Shown: one piece after another, positions 1 to 9,527 of the stretch
Position numbering within the stretch: the stretch's first letter is position 1
Layout: each line of letters begins with the position of its first letter
NCBI GenBank assembly: GCA_027618475.1
Contig: JAQCEJ010000016.1
Span: forward strand, 1-64,000
Reading direction: 5' to 3'
Source: Planctomycetota bacterium
GTDB taxonomy: Bacteria > Planctomycetota > Planctomycetia > Planctomycetales > Planctomycetaceae
Length of the DNA: 64,000 bases
The notes under the pieces: model-generated
Seen by the model: only the letters and a program-made list of their open reading frames with translations
Databases searched by the model: none
Told to the model about the DNA's origin: nothing
Program-made: the position numbers and the translations under genes

Positions 1-9
1 AAGAGTCAA

Positions 10-127
10 GGGGAAGTAGGGGTTGGGGGCTGGGGGCTGGGGTGGATGTCAATCGAATCAGAGGTGTTCCATTTGCCCGACTCTTTGCTAATTCATCCCT
101 AACCCCCAACCCCCATTCCCCAACCCC
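10..127. repeat. G-tract / C-tract inverted pair, G-quadruplex-capable
   Basis: Four runs of four to five G (19-22, 25-29, 32-36, 39-42) are separated by only two bases, with a further run at 10-13. About 55 bases on, the opposite strand carries the mirror pattern: runs of four to five C at 103-107, 110-114, 118-121 and 124-127. The two arms can pair with each other, or each can form a quadruplex on its own strand. It lies immediately 3' of the MATE gene on the minus strand and may act in termination. That role is inference; the tracts are directly visible. Confidence 0.6.
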
Positions 128-131
128 ATAT

Positions 132-1637
132 TCACACCGCCGTATGTGTCCATTTGCCGAAGCGATAGTAGGTTCCGGAGATGATGGCTCGCATGAGGAC
201 GTCGCAGCACATGCCGAGCCAGGCACCGATCAGTCCCATTTCCAGATGAATTCCGCAGACATAGGCGACAGGCAGACGGACGCACATGACACAGACCAGC
301 GTGATCCACAACGGTGCTCGCGTTTGACCGGCCCCGCGCAGCGAAAAAACGTAAATGATCCCTGCCACGAGCGGCAACTGAAAAAACGCCAACATCCGAA
401 ACGCCGGTGTCCCGGCTTCGCTGACTGCCGCGTCGTGATGCATGAAATCGTATAGCGGCTTCGCTGCGACGAAAAAAACAACCGTTAAACAAAGTGCCAT
501 GACGCCGCACTGTCGGACCGCTTCGTGTGCGATGGTTCTTGCCCGTTCGATGCGAGCCGCTCCCAACGCCTGACCGATCAGTGTCGCTGAGGCGTGCCCC
601 CAGGCGCTCGCCGGGAGATACGAAATCGCCTCAATCTGAATTCCCACCACATGGGCAGCAAACACTGCACTATTCATGTCCCCTTTGGCCAATCTCGCGA
701 TGATCATCAAGAACAAAAAATGTCCCAGCCACATAATCATGCCGTCGATACCGGCAGGAATCCCGATTCTCAAAATACGGCGAATGTCGACGCGATCGAA
801 ACGCAGCCAGGGGGGAGTGAGCTTCAATCCGCTGACGCCGCGTTTGAGCGCGACGAGCATCAGCACTCCGCCGGTGAGCCGCGCGAGAACCGTTCCGGCG
901 ACAATGCCGTCCAATCCCAACACCGGCCAGGGACCGATCCCGAATACGAAGGCGGGGGAAAAGATCATATTCAGCACATTGACCAGGCCGAGAATCCACA
1001 TCGGGGTGCGTGTATCGCCGACGGCACGCAGCGACGCGGCGGCAACGAGACTGATCGCCGTCCCGATGTATCCGCAGGCGTCGATTCGCATGTAATGGCT
1101 GACGATCTCGGCTTCGCGGCCGCGAATTTTAAGAAGCGGCAGCAGCAGATCGATGCCGAAGAAAATGAAAATCCAACCCAGCAGGCCCGCAACAAGCGAC
1201 AGCAACAACGCCTGATGAGTGAGTCTCCGGGCGGCGTCAAATTCGCCGGCACCCCAGTGCCTGGCAACAATTGCACCGGTTCCCGTTCCCACCAGGCTGA
1301 ACATGATCGCCGCGAGCCAACTGACATACGCCGCGATGCCGATCGCCACCGTCGAGAGCGAATCGATGCGTCCCGAGAGATAGGTATCGAAGAAGCCGAC
1401 GCAGAAGACGAGAAGCTGTTCCAGCAGAACCGGCAATGCGAGTCGGAACAAAGTCGGACGAATCGGATCATCGATCAGCGTCGAGCGAAACGGAGGGTCA
1501 ACCGGTCTTTCGATCGATTCCTCGACTGCCTTGTCATCCGACGTCGGCTCTTGATTGGGAAATGTGGTCAAGAGTCGAATTTCCCGTCTACAGAGCCAGT
1601 TGAGATAACGTCGTGCCATTGCGGCGTCATGCCGCAC
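132..1637 (-). CDS. MATE family efflux transporter
   Basis: 501-residue polytopic membrane protein. A hydrophilic N-terminus of about 60 residues is followed by roughly twelve hydrophobic segments in two similar halves, as in multidrug and toxin extrusion transporters, which exchange cations for drugs or metabolites across the inner membrane. The first helix region (LALPVLLEQLLVFCVGFFDT) and the T/GTR loop around residue 210 (RAVGDTRTPMWI) are typical of the NorM/DinF branch. The length is slightly above the usual 450 because of the N-terminal extension. It is the last gene on the minus strand before the window edge and is 46 bp from the next gene. The substrate cannot be read from sequence. 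Confidence 0.9.
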   Translation of the reverse strand: MRHDAAMARRYLNWLCRREIRLLTTFPNQEPTSDDKAVEESIERPVDPPFRSTLIDDPIRPTLFRLALPVLLEQLLVFCVGFFDTYLSGRIDSLSTVAIGIAAYVSWLAAIMFSLVGTGTGAIVARHWGAGEFDAARRLTHQALLLSLVAGLLGWIFIFFGIDLLLPLLKIRGREAEIVSHYMRIDACGYIGTAISLVAAASLRAVGDTRTPMWILGLVNVLNMIFSPAFVFGIGPWPVLGLDGIVAGTVLARLTGGVLMLVALKRGVSGLKLTPPWLRFDRVDIRRILRIGIPAGIDGMIMWLGHFLFLMIIARLAKGDMNSAVFAAHVVGIQIEAISYLPASAWGHASATLIGQALGAARIERARTIAHEAVRQCGVMALCLTVVFFVAAKPLYDFMHHDAAVSEAGTPAFRMLAFFQLPLVAGIIYVFSLRGAGQTRAPLWITLVCVMCVRLPVAYVCGIHLEMGLIGAWLGMCCDVLMRAIISGTYYRFGKWTHTAV

Positions 1638-1683
1638 ACCAATTCCATAAGGCGGCGATTGTCACGCATGTGACGCAGTGAAG

Positions 1684-3099
1684 TCAATCGTCGGTATCGG
1701 TCGACTCGTTTTCGATTGATGAATCGCCCCCCCGATCATCGATCAATGGGATCCCTAATTGCAGGAGTTGATACCGCACCAATCCGGCGACTTCGTGGCA
1801 AAAAGGGTGTACGGGTCCGAAAGCCAGCCAGTTCGATTGACGGCCGATGTCGAGGCTGCAGAATGACCACGACGCAGCATTCGAACGGTTGCGACGATGT
1901 CGCTTCGATCCGGTATGAGATCTCATATCATGGGATCGAATGGTAACTCCTGTAACCGCCGATGAACTCCAGGTCTTTCGACGGCGAAATGGTCCACTGG
2001 TAATCTGCTGCACCACGTGTTCGCGATTGATACCAATTGTGACATTCAATCGCGATATCAGGAACGCGAATACGAACGGTAAGAAGAACATCACCCCCAA
2101 GGGTATCAGAAACAAGATCGGAAAATCCTGACCCGCTGCAACGTTACCCACGACAACTGCGAGAAAAATCAACATGCCTGTGGCAAATAATCCCATAACA
2201 GTCGTTACGAGTTTTAAGACCATCTTAAACGTCGACGAGGGAATAAGGGGAAAGGAAAATACCAGTTCATCCGCTCGGTTTTCAGTGACGGTCAACAAAG
2301 ACCCGGGGGAAAGTTCTTCGGGCGAGATCTCTACTGCATCGATCGTCTCCTGTCTTAATCCTGGTACCGATCCGGAAGGTGTTTCGAGTTGCTTATAACC
2401 GACATGCTCGTTGATGATCTTCAGCAGTGCTTCTTTTTCGGCGTCCGACAGCGACGTCCCGAATTTCAGCGACTCGTCACCTGAGACAATGGCGACGGCG
2501 TAAACCGGTTGATCGTTCTGACGATACGATTCGACCAACTCGGCCCTCGCTCCTGCACTTAATGTGATTTCCTTAAGCGATTGATATCGGAACAGCGTCT
2601 TCTGCATCACGGCCCGGCCGGTTTCCAGCAGCAGCATTGTTCTCGTATATTTGAGAGATATACCGAAGATGAGAACAATCAGCCCGACCAGAAAGAAGAT
2701 TCCAAAAAACGGAATTAGTAACCAGAGTTCGACATTCTGATTCTGTCCCCCGGCGAACAGAAAACCCGAGGCGACCGCCAACACGATGCCGTTCCAGAAG
2801 ATGGCGAAGAACAGGAGAAAACCGGCCGCTCCACTTTTTCCCGGCGGGATTTGAAGTACCAACTGCCCCGGATCGGGTGCGAGTACAACAATTCGGCTTC
2901 CGGCAGGGAGTTCATGCCGGCGACGAGAGTCTTTTTCTGTTCGACCCGGCGATACTTCCTGCACAGTGGTCGATGGCAGACGATTTATCAGGTCGCCGAA
3001 ATCAGTACCGCAAAACGGACATGATTCGGGTCGTGACGCCGGAACGGCACCGAGTTCAATTATCGCCTGACATCCGGGACACGTCAGTTCAGATTTCAT
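1684..3099 (-). CDS. Zinc-ribbon membrane protein, unknown function
   Basis: 471 residues. The N-terminus carries a CPGC...CPFC zinc ribbon (residues 8-31), a common start for planctomycete membrane proteins. Two pairs of hydrophobic helices follow, around residues 95-150 and 285-345, each followed by a domain with a YTRTMLLLETGR-like or LNVTIGINREHV-like strand, so the protein looks like an internal duplication of a two-helix plus PH-like (bPH2/YdbT type) unit. The C-terminus is rich in His, Arg and Ser and ends in an acidic tail. I do not recognise a named family beyond this layout. The start has an AAGGA-like site upstream. Confidence 0.75.
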   Translation of the reverse strand: MKSELTCPGCQAIIELGAVPASRPESCPFCGTDFGDLINRLPSTTVQEVSPGRTEKDSRRRHELPAGSRIVVLAPDPGQLVLQIPPGKSGAAGFLLFFAIFWNGIVLAVASGFLFAGGQNQNVELWLLIPFFGIFFLVGLIVLIFGISLKYTRTMLLLETGRAVMQKTLFRYQSLKEITLSAGARAELVESYRQNDQPVYAVAIVSGDESLKFGTSLSDAEKEALLKIINEHVGYKQLETPSGSVPGLRQETIDAVEISPEELSPGSLLTVTENRADELVFSFPLIPSSTFKMVLKLVTTVMGLFATGMLIFLAVVVGNVAAGQDFPILFLIPLGVMFFLPFVFAFLISRLNVTIGINREHVVQQITSGPFRRRKTWSSSAVTGVTIRSHDMRSHTGSKRHRRNRSNAASWSFCSLDIGRQSNWLAFGPVHPFCHEVAGLVRYQLLQLGIPLIDDRGGDSSIENESTDTDD

Positions 3100-3148
3100 A
3101 CCTGCACGTCCTTGTGCCGAGGTTCCTCGATAGAATCGATCAACGGCT

Positions 3149-4516
3149 CTACGTCAAGAAACCGTCGGCACGCAGCAGATCGATTGCCTGTGATACGGCG
3201 GCGGCGGCAACGGCGATATCTTCCGGCGTGTGACACGCGCTGACCATTGCTCCCCAACCGAAGAAGTCGACCCCGCCGATCATCGATGCCGCCCTGAAGG
3301 CGTGCAACAATTTCGTGTCGTACGAGCGGTCGAGTTTTTTGAAATCGTTATCGTAGGGAATAAAATCATCACTCTCAGGACGCGGGCCATTGTACTCGGG
3401 AATGATCTTCACCGACGAGAAATCACCATATGACACCCAATTGAGATCCTTCTTTTCGAAGACATCGTTGAACGCCCGGCGAAGGTCGCGGGCTCGTTCG
3501 TTCGCCAGTCGAGAAGGTTCGCCGGTCGCTACGGCTTCGAGCACGGCACATCCCGCTGCTGCTGAGAGCGGGTTGGCGTTGTATGTACCAGGATGCTTCA
3601 TCTTCTTACCGTGTGGATTGTCGAAGGCGATCGCTTCAAGTAAATCGGCACGACCGGCCAAACATCCGCCGGGAAGTCCACCCGCGAGGATTTTCGCGAG
3701 AGTTGTCATATCAGGAACAATACCGAATTCTCCCTGCGCTCCGCCGGGATGCACGCGGAAACCGGTGATGACTTCGTCGAAGATCAGAATCACATTCTTT
3801 TTCGCGGTCAATTCTCGCAAACCCCGCAGGAATTCACCGCGCATCGGTACAACACCCCAGCGTCCACCGGTCCCTTCGACGATCACACACGCAGGCTGAT
3901 GTTCATCAATCGCCTTTGACGTCGCTTCCAGATCGTTCGGAGGAACGATCACTAAATCGCCGTCGGTGCCGGATGTCACACCAGGCGTCGAATACACGCC
4001 AGTGTCGTGAGGCGGTTCGGCGGCGGGAGCTAATAAGTCATGCCAGCCGTGAAAATGTCCGGCGAATTTAATGACTTTGGACTTGCCGGAAACTATTCTC
4101 GCCACGCGGAGCGCCATGAGCGTCGCTTCGGTGCCGCTATTTGTGAAGCGGAGGCGTTCTGCAGAAGGAATGAGCTTCTGGACCCATTCACCCCACTTCA
4201 ATTCGAGTTCATGACATGCGCCGAAATGAGTTCCGAGGGCGGCCTGCTTCTGAACGGCCTCGACCATCGCCGGGTAACTGTGACCGAGAATCAACGAACC
4301 ATGCCCCATCCAGAAATCGACGAGTTCGTTACCGTCGACGTCGGTTTTACGCGACCCTTTTGCCGACTTGATATACGGTGGAAACGGTTTCAGAAACCGG
4401 CCGTCATGCGTCACGCCGTTGGGAAAGATTTGCTGTGCTCGTTCAGCGAGTCCCTCCGAGCCGCGAAATTTATCACGAAATTGGGATTCGATGGCATTTG
4501 TTAAGGTCTGGCTCAT
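3149..4516 (-). CDS. Class III aminotransferase, HemL-like
   Basis: 455 residues, PLP-dependent fold type I enzyme of the glutamate-1-semialdehyde aminomutase branch. The phosphate-binding region (SGTEATLMALRVAR), a HGWHD loop, DEVITGFRVHPGGAQ, and the Schiff-base lysine context TTLAKILAGGLPGG are all present. It is about 25 residues longer than genuine HemL, because of a longer C-terminal half with an insertion (EYNGPRPESDDFIPYDN). HemL enzymes normally read LALGGAQ...LGKIIGGG, so this may be a paralogue acting on another amino-ketone rather than the tetrapyrrole enzyme. It lies 70 bp downstream of the DUF3500 gene. AGGA sits about 8 bases before the ATG. Confidence 0.85.
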   Translation of the reverse strand: MSQTLTNAIESQFRDKFRGSEGLAERAQQIFPNGVTHDGRFLKPFPPYIKSAKGSRKTDVDGNELVDFWMGHGSLILGHSYPAMVEAVQKQAALGTHFGACHELELKWGEWVQKLIPSAERLRFTNSGTEATLMALRVARIVSGKSKVIKFAGHFHGWHDLLAPAAEPPHDTGVYSTPGVTSGTDGDLVIVPPNDLEATSKAIDEHQPACVIVEGTGGRWGVVPMRGEFLRGLRELTAKKNVILIFDEVITGFRVHPGGAQGEFGIVPDMTTLAKILAGGLPGGCLAGRADLLEAIAFDNPHGKKMKHPGTYNANPLSAAAGCAVLEAVATGEPSRLANERARDLRRAFNDVFEKKDLNWVSYGDFSSVKIIPEYNGPRPESDDFIPYDNDFKKLDRSYDTKLLHAFRAASMIGGVDFFGWGAMVSACHTPEDIAVAAAAVSQAIDLLRADGFLT

Positions 4517-4585
4517 GGTGCGTCCTGAAGAGAATCGTCGATCAGCAATGTTGCGGTTAAAATTGAAACGATTGAACGTTGAAAT

Positions 4586-5608
4586 TCATTTGGAAATCGG
4601 AATGTTGAAATCACCCGCCATATCGCGCCACATCGAGTGGACGTGGTTGGCGTTGTTCTGCGTGTTGTTGTATTCGATCAGAAACGTCGGCCCTTGCACG
4701 CGGTAATTGTGCGGTTCGTTGAGTTCCTTGCCACCCCACCAGGCGAAATGGATCGCACCGAGACCGGCCGCGTCGATTTCCATCCGTCGCCGTTTTTCGA
4801 TGTCGCCCGGCATGTTTTTCAGGTATTCGTTCAGCAACTCGACGAGCAACGCCTGCTGATCTTTGCTCATCTTAGCATAGGTCAATCCGACGGCGTCATC
4901 GATCGAAGGTTGAACTTCTCCCGGTGTTCGTACTTCTTCAGGTGGCTTTTCATCAATGTATGCCACTTTCAACTGCTCGGAGGAACAAAGTTTAAGCACC
5001 TGTCTCGCGATATCTTCCTCGGGGCCGAGCACGCGAATCTGGCGATTGAGTCCGGCATCGATCGTGCCGGGGTTCGCACCGAAGAACTCCGGCGTGCTCG
5101 CAACGACCTCGCCGTCGGTGATCGTATAATTCAGCGAGATATGGTGTCCTTCCAGGCGCCAGCCCCATGTTCCCTTATCGGTAGGCGTCCCGAAGATCGA
5201 AAGATAATATTTTTTCGGATCGCGGCGTTCGCGGCGGACGTCGCGTTCGCCCCCTTCGAGCAGGTACAAGACTTCTTCGAGGCTCATCACGTTGATCGTT
5301 TGGTCGTAACCGGCGGTCGAGAGTCCGCTGTTGATGAAACGGTGAGCCGCTTTGAGCGCGTCGCCGTCGATGTCGCGGAGCGGCAGGCCTTTTCGTTCGC
5401 GGGGAATGAAATGCCAGTTCAGCCGCTCGGGGTCGTCGTAAGCAAATGACGCCTGTTTCTGCTGCTCTTCTGTTAGCTGTGCCAGAAACGACTCAGCGGC
5501 AATTTTCATCGACAGTCCCGATGGCTGTTCGTTGTTTGCCTTCGCCCATAACAGAGCACCGCAAACCGTTAACACACAGCCGGTGAGGAAGAATCGTCTC
5601 ATGGTCAA
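4586..5608 (-). CDS. DUF3500 domain protein, exported
   Basis: 340 residues with a short hydrophobic signal sequence (residues 5-22: FFLTGCVLTVCGALLWA). The mature part contains the DUF3500 hallmarks: FIPRERKGLPLRD, an AAHRFINSGLSTAGYDQ segment, WGWRLEGHHISLNYTI, and a C-terminal block that mentions IHFAWWGG and ending with the HVHSMWRDM tail. DUF3500 proteins are common in planctomycetes and their biochemical role is not established; the several conserved His residues suggest metal binding, which is inference. ATG at 5608; a second ATG two codons in is possible. It precedes the HemL-like gene on the same strand. Confidence 0.88.
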   Translation of the reverse strand: MTMRRFFLTGCVLTVCGALLWAKANNEQPSGLSMKIAAESFLAQLTEEQQKQASFAYDDPERLNWHFIPRERKGLPLRDIDGDALKAAHRFINSGLSTAGYDQTINVMSLEEVLYLLEGGERDVRRERRDPKKYYLSIFGTPTDKGTWGWRLEGHHISLNYTITDGEVVASTPEFFGANPGTIDAGLNRQIRVLGPEEDIARQVLKLCSSEQLKVAYIDEKPPEEVRTPGEVQPSIDDAVGLTYAKMSKDQQALLVELLNEYLKNMPGDIEKRRRMEIDAAGLGAIHFAWWGGKELNEPHNYRVQGPTFLIEYNNTQNNANHVHSMWRDMAGDFNIPISK

Positions 5609-5650
5609 GCCTTTGTATGGTTCAATCCGTGTTCGTTCAACAGTAGCAAG

Positions 5651-5986
5651 TCATCCCGGAGGCCAGGTCAGCGTTCGTCCGCCGAGGAGATGGACGTGCA
5701 GGTGGTCGACGCTTTGGCCGCCGTCCGGCCCCGCGTTAATGATTGTCCGGAATCCGCCCCCGAGTTGCAATTGAACGGCGAGTTCCCGGGCAACGAACAG
5801 CAGATGGCCGAGCAGTGGTACATCTGACGCGGTGGCATCGGCAAGCGATGGTATTTCTCGTTTGGGAATGATAAGCACGTGCGTGGGCGCCTGCGGATTG
5901 ATATCGCGAAAAGCGAGACATTGCTCGTCTTCGTAGACGATATCCGCAGGGATTTCACGGTCGATGATTTTTTTGAAGATGGTCAT
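5651..5986 (-). CDS. HIT family nucleotide hydrolase (HinT-like)
   Basis: 111 residues, the usual length of HinT. It has the N-terminal FKKIIDREIPADIVYEDE strand-helix, the HVLIIPKREI segment and the catalytic histidine triad HLHVHLLGG near the C-terminus (residues 97-105). HinT proteins hydrolyse adenosine phosphoramidates and aminoacyl-AMP in the cytoplasm. It is 42 bp upstream of the DUF3500 gene on the same strand. The family assignment is firm; the physiological substrate is not. Confidence 0.95.
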   Translation of the reverse strand: MTIFKKIIDREIPADIVYEDEQCLAFRDINPQAPTHVLIIPKREIPSLADATASDVPLLGHLLFVARELAVQLQLGGGFRTIINAGPDGGQSVDHLHVHLLGGRTLTWPPG

Positions 5987-6145
5987 AGTTTGATATCCAA
6001 CAATGGATCAGCGATGGTGACACACCTCGCGACTCGCGTTCTCTGTATGGGAAAATATCAAAATCAAGATCATTTCTCAATTCAGTGTAACGATCAGCGA
6101 GATGACGACATCGCCATCTTCATTCTGCTGGATGTTCCTCATGAA

Positions 6146-6179
6146 CAAGACCTGCGGACGAAGGTGCCCGCAGGTCTTG
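6146..6179. other. Perfect 12-bp stem-loop, intergenic
   Basis: CAAGACCTGCGG and CCGCAGGTCTTG form a perfect 12-bp stem around a 10-base loop. It sits between the 3' end of the 129-residue unknown gene and the 5' end of the HIT gene. There is no clear T-run on either side, so it is a terminator without the usual tail, an mRNA-stabilising hairpin or an operator. Confidence 0.5.
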
Positions 6180-6223
6180 AATGAAAGTAAACGAATCGTT
6201 TGTGTAATCGCAATGCGTTGCGA

Positions 6224-6613
6224 TCAGCAAGTAATCGTACCTTGAATGAGTTCTATAGTACGCGATTCAATGAAAAAACAATTTGATGTATTGTCGAGAT
6301 ACCAGACAACGAACCGCCTCTGTACCGGATTCAACGGCCTGGTGTCGATTTTTACTTTCCAAATATTAGTGGCTGTTTCTGTCAACTGTTGAGCGACATT
6401 GCCGGGGGGACCGGATGTGATGGGTGCGAGTGGAATCGACGTTGCCCCCGCCATAAGACACATGGCCCAAACAGCCGATGGACTTACTCCGTTTTGATCT
6501 TTTATAATTGAAGAATCGACTTCAACACAAAATTCCCATCCGTCCATCGGACCTGGTGGTGTTGACATGTTTTTCTTGGCGTTTGGCTTTGGGCCCGGCT
6601 GTACGATACTCAT
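6224..6613 (-). CDS. Hypothetical protein coupled to kinase
   Basis: 129 residues, no recognised family. It is hydrophilic and has no signal peptide. The N-terminus is Pro-, Lys- and Asn-rich, followed by a strand-rich part containing NIWKVKIDTRPLNPVQRRF and a VWYLDNTSNCFFIESR segment. Its ATG overlaps the stop codon of the upstream kinase gene in a TAATG arrangement, so the two are probably translated together. It could be a partner or substrate of the kinase; that is inference from the coupling only. Confidence 0.65.
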   Translation of the reverse strand: MSIVQPGPKPNAKKNMSTPPGPMDGWEFCVEVDSSIIKDQNGVSPSAVWAMCLMAGATSIPLAPITSGPPGNVAQQLTETATNIWKVKIDTRPLNPVQRRFVVWYLDNTSNCFFIESRTIELIQGTITC

Positions 6614-8379
6614 TACTCTTTCCCTTTAGTTGTAAACCATGTTGCATTCTCAAACCTGAACGCGCCGTTTTGCGCGAGAACACCCATTTGACCGTTGGTG
6701 ATATTTCCCTGCGTGTTATGCGTCTGTGCGAAACTCTGTTCCGATTCTGGAGAAGTCAACTCACGATAGACGTCACCGTTAAGACTGACTTCAAGTAGCT
6801 TCCCGTTCGCGATGTTTAGTTCCAACTGGTTACGAGAATTGCCAGTCACCTTCGTCACTTCCTCGGCAACGGTGTGACGCTCGAATATGCGACCGGCAGC
6901 GTTGAATGTCAGATAGGAACGGGCAATAAATGGCTGCCGTAGTGCCGACGGATTTTTTATAAACTCGATAACCTGGCAATGGTATTTCTGCTGATCACCA
7001 GCAGCATTCGGCTTGAGCTGATAGCCGATGAAGACCCCAGCCCCTTCTGTCCACGGCACCTGAGAAATATCGATGCGAATACGATAGGAAGGGTCTTTCA
7101 CTTCGCCGAGTGAAAATGCCGCTATTTGATCTGTCGTAATCGACAATGTACGCCGGAATGCGTCAAAATTTACCGTGCTGAAATCAGAGACATTCGCAGG
7201 CGTAAGCAACTTCGGCATGGCGATAAGCAACGGCTGCCAGTCGTCCTGACCGATCGCTGGTACTGGTGGTACGGGGGTTGTCGACGTACGCGTCGGCAAG
7301 TAAGCGATGGCTGATGCAAGAAAACCGACGCCGGCAACCATAATGAATGTCGTGACGATCGACCGTGATCTTCCCTGAAGTTTGGGTTTATTACCTTTGG
7401 TTACGCTGTCTCGAATCTGGATGGTGCTCTTGCCGATATCTCTTTCATTGACGATTGCATAATTTAACGCCGAGTCGGAATTGCTGATCAGCCACTTTCT
7501 AAGATCGACTGCGAGATCTGCGGCCGTCGTATACCGGTCTTTGACCGACTTCTCAAGACATTTCAAGATGCAGTCTTCCAATTCTTTGGGAAGAGAATCG
7601 ATCAATTGGCGCGGTGGTTTCGGTTCACGATTCAGAATCTCGTCAAAAACCTCCTGTTGATTCTTCCCTTTAAATGGGCGTTTACCGGTCAATAATTCGT
7701 ACAGAATAACGCCCAGGCTCCAGATATCCGTTCGTCCGTCCATACGGTGAGTCTCGCCACGTACCTGTTCGGGAGACATGTATGCGGGAGAACCGGCGAT
7801 GTCACCCGAGAGTTCGCGTTGCGTCGAATCGTTGACTGCCAAACCGAAATCGGCGATCAAAGCCACCTTTTCGGAGTTCACCAGTATGTTCGAAGGTTTG
7901 ATATCACGATGGACCAGAGAATGACGATGCGAATAATGAACAGCCTCCGCCGCTTCGGCGATCAGTCGCACGGTCGTGATTCGATCCAACGCACCTTCCC
8001 TGGCCAAGTCAGACAACGTGCGACCTTCAACAAGCTCAAATACGGCAAAGGGACGACCTTGTTTATCGATACCCGAATCATAAATCGTAATGATATGCGG
8101 ATGTCGCAGTTTGGCTGCCGATCGCATTTCGTTCAAAAAACTCTCGATCGCATCCTTTCGATCCAACTTGGGAATTTTTACGGCTACAGCGCGTTCCAAG
8201 ACCAGATCCCGCGCGGCATAAACGGAGCCAAATCCTCCCGTCCCCAGCATTCTAGATAAACGATATCGCTCGCTATCAAGAATCTTCGACGATGTCTCAG
8301 CGCTAAAGTTGTCCGATGTCCCCGACTCACCCACCGGGGAATCAACATCTCTTAATGACACATGAATTTCAGCAGCCAT
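6613..8379 (-). CDS. Membrane-anchored Ser/Thr protein kinase
   Basis: 588 residues. The Hanks-type kinase domain spans about residues 38-300: glycine-rich loop LGTGGFGSVYA (45-55), VAVK with Lys68, catalytic HRDIKPSN (Asp159), DFG (177-179) and the SPAYMSPEQ activation end. All catalytic residues are present, so it should be active. One transmembrane helix follows at about 340-360, then an extracytoplasmic domain of about 220 residues with the lamin/LamG-like feel of a beta sandwich, not recognised. This is the PknB-like layout with an external sensor. The downstream 129-residue gene overlaps its stop codon. Confidence 0.93.
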   Translation of the reverse strand: MAAEIHVSLRDVDSPVGESGTSDNFSAETSSKILDSERYRLSRMLGTGGFGSVYAARDLVLERAVAVKIPKLDRKDAIESFLNEMRSAAKLRHPHIITIYDSGIDKQGRPFAVFELVEGRTLSDLAREGALDRITTVRLIAEAAEAVHYSHRHSLVHRDIKPSNILVNSEKVALIADFGLAVNDSTQRELSGDIAGSPAYMSPEQVRGETHRMDGRTDIWSLGVILYELLTGKRPFKGKNQQEVFDEILNREPKPPRQLIDSLPKELEDCILKCLEKSVKDRYTTAADLAVDLRKWLISNSDSALNYAIVNERDIGKSTIQIRDSVTKGNKPKLQGRSRSIVTTFIMVAGVGFLASAIAYLPTRTSTTPVPPVPAIGQDDWQPLLIAMPKLLTPANVSDFSTVNFDAFRRTLSITTDQIAAFSLGEVKDPSYRIRIDISQVPWTEGAGVFIGYQLKPNAAGDQQKYHCQVIEFIKNPSALRQPFIARSYLTFNAAGRIFERHTVAEEVTKVTGNSRNQLELNIANGKLLEVSLNGDVYRELTSPESEQSFAQTHNTQGNITNGQMGVLAQNGAFRFENATWFTTKGKE

Positions 8380-8668
8380 TGGTCTCTCCGTATTCCACGA
8401 TTGAATTTCTCAATCGTGATGTCGACCCTTCGGGAAAACTATACTGCGAAATACATTATCGAAATGGTTACATAACTTGGTTGACGACAGATTGTCGTTC
8501 AATCGGCTCCCCTATCCGGAGCCCAAAAGATTACGATACTGAGCAGAGAGCAATACACACGACTGTACACATCACAACAACTTTTTACCAGAACTTTACG
8601 CGGAAAATCAAACGGTTCATGAGAAATTCGATCGAGAGACTCAGATGTCACGCTCGCACATCAGACCG

Positions 8669-9451
8669 TCACGCCGCCATATGGTTTAACAGTAAACCAA
8701 CGACATATGACAAACCTGCAGCAATTCCCCCTATCAAGAATGTTTCGAGGCCCGCTTTCCACCAACTCATTTCCACAACCTTTGACTTCAGTGTGCCGAT
8801 GCCGAAGAACGTCAGCAGTGTGATGCCACAGGCAATGCCGAATTGTGTAACAGCATCATCGATGAACACGCTCAAAATCGTGTAGGGAATGAGCGGAACA
8901 AAACCGACGATGCAAAACGCCCCGAACGTGACCCACGCGGCCTTGAACGGCACGCTGGGATTCAACGACAGACCCCACTCTTCTCTCAACATGGTATCGA
9001 TCCACAATCGTCGATTGCCGGTGATGACATTGACAATTCGTTCGAGGAGTTCTCCCTCGAATCCTTTTTGCTGAAAAATCTGGCGAATTTCTTCCTGTTC
9101 TCCCGCAGGGATTTTTTCAACATGCTGCTCTTCAATCTTTCGCGCGCGTAACAGGCGCTGGAGTTCGATTTTTGTTCCTAGATAATTACCCACGGCCATA
9201 CTAAACCCGTCGGCAAGCAGATTGGCCAACCCCAAAATCAAGATCACACGCTGAGAAAGTTGAGCTCCCATCACCCCCGAAACAACGGCGAAGGTCGTGA
9301 CGCAGCCGTCGATCGCTCCATACACAAAGTCCCGCAGATAGCTGCGGTCGTTGTTATTGGTAAGGCGTTGAAAGACGGCTACGGGAGTATGAGCCCGTTG
9401 CAGTTCGTCCATCGTTCGAGCGTATTGATGATCTCCTTCGGTCTGATTCAT
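8669..9451 (-). CDS. VIT1/CCC1 family membrane transporter
   Basis: 260 residues. The N-terminal helix carries FVYGAIDGCVTTFAVVSG, the signature of the VIT1/CCC1 family of iron/manganese transporters, followed by LGLANLLADGFSMAVGNYLG. The amphipathic Glu-rich cytoplasmic stretch (about 95-150, with EEQHVEKIPAGEQEEIRQIF) corresponds to the metal-binding region of VIT1. Three further helices complete the five expected. It probably moves Fe(II) or Mn(II) across the membrane. 289 bp separate its 3' end from the kinase start. Confidence 0.9.
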   Translation of the reverse strand: MNQTEGDHQYARTMDELQRAHTPVAVFQRLTNNNDRSYLRDFVYGAIDGCVTTFAVVSGVMGAQLSQRVILILGLANLLADGFSMAVGNYLGTKIELQRLLRARKIEEQHVEKIPAGEQEEIRQIFQQKGFEGELLERIVNVITGNRRLWIDTMLREEWGLSLNPSVPFKAAWVTFGAFCIVGFVPLIPYTILSVFIDDAVTQFGIACGITLLTFFGIGTLKSKVVEMSWWKAGLETFLIGGIAAGLSYVVGLLLNHMAA

Positions 9452-9527
9452 GGCAGAGTCCCGACAATAAAAGATTCGATCGGAGTCAACACACGGTACG
9501 GAGGTCGATATAAAATCATTCTCGAAG

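Noticed and set aside
594-1673. 359-codon plus-strand ORF opposite the MATE gene
   Set aside because: It is antisense to a well-formed transporter, rich in Arg, Gln and His, with no domain: a shadow of codon bias.
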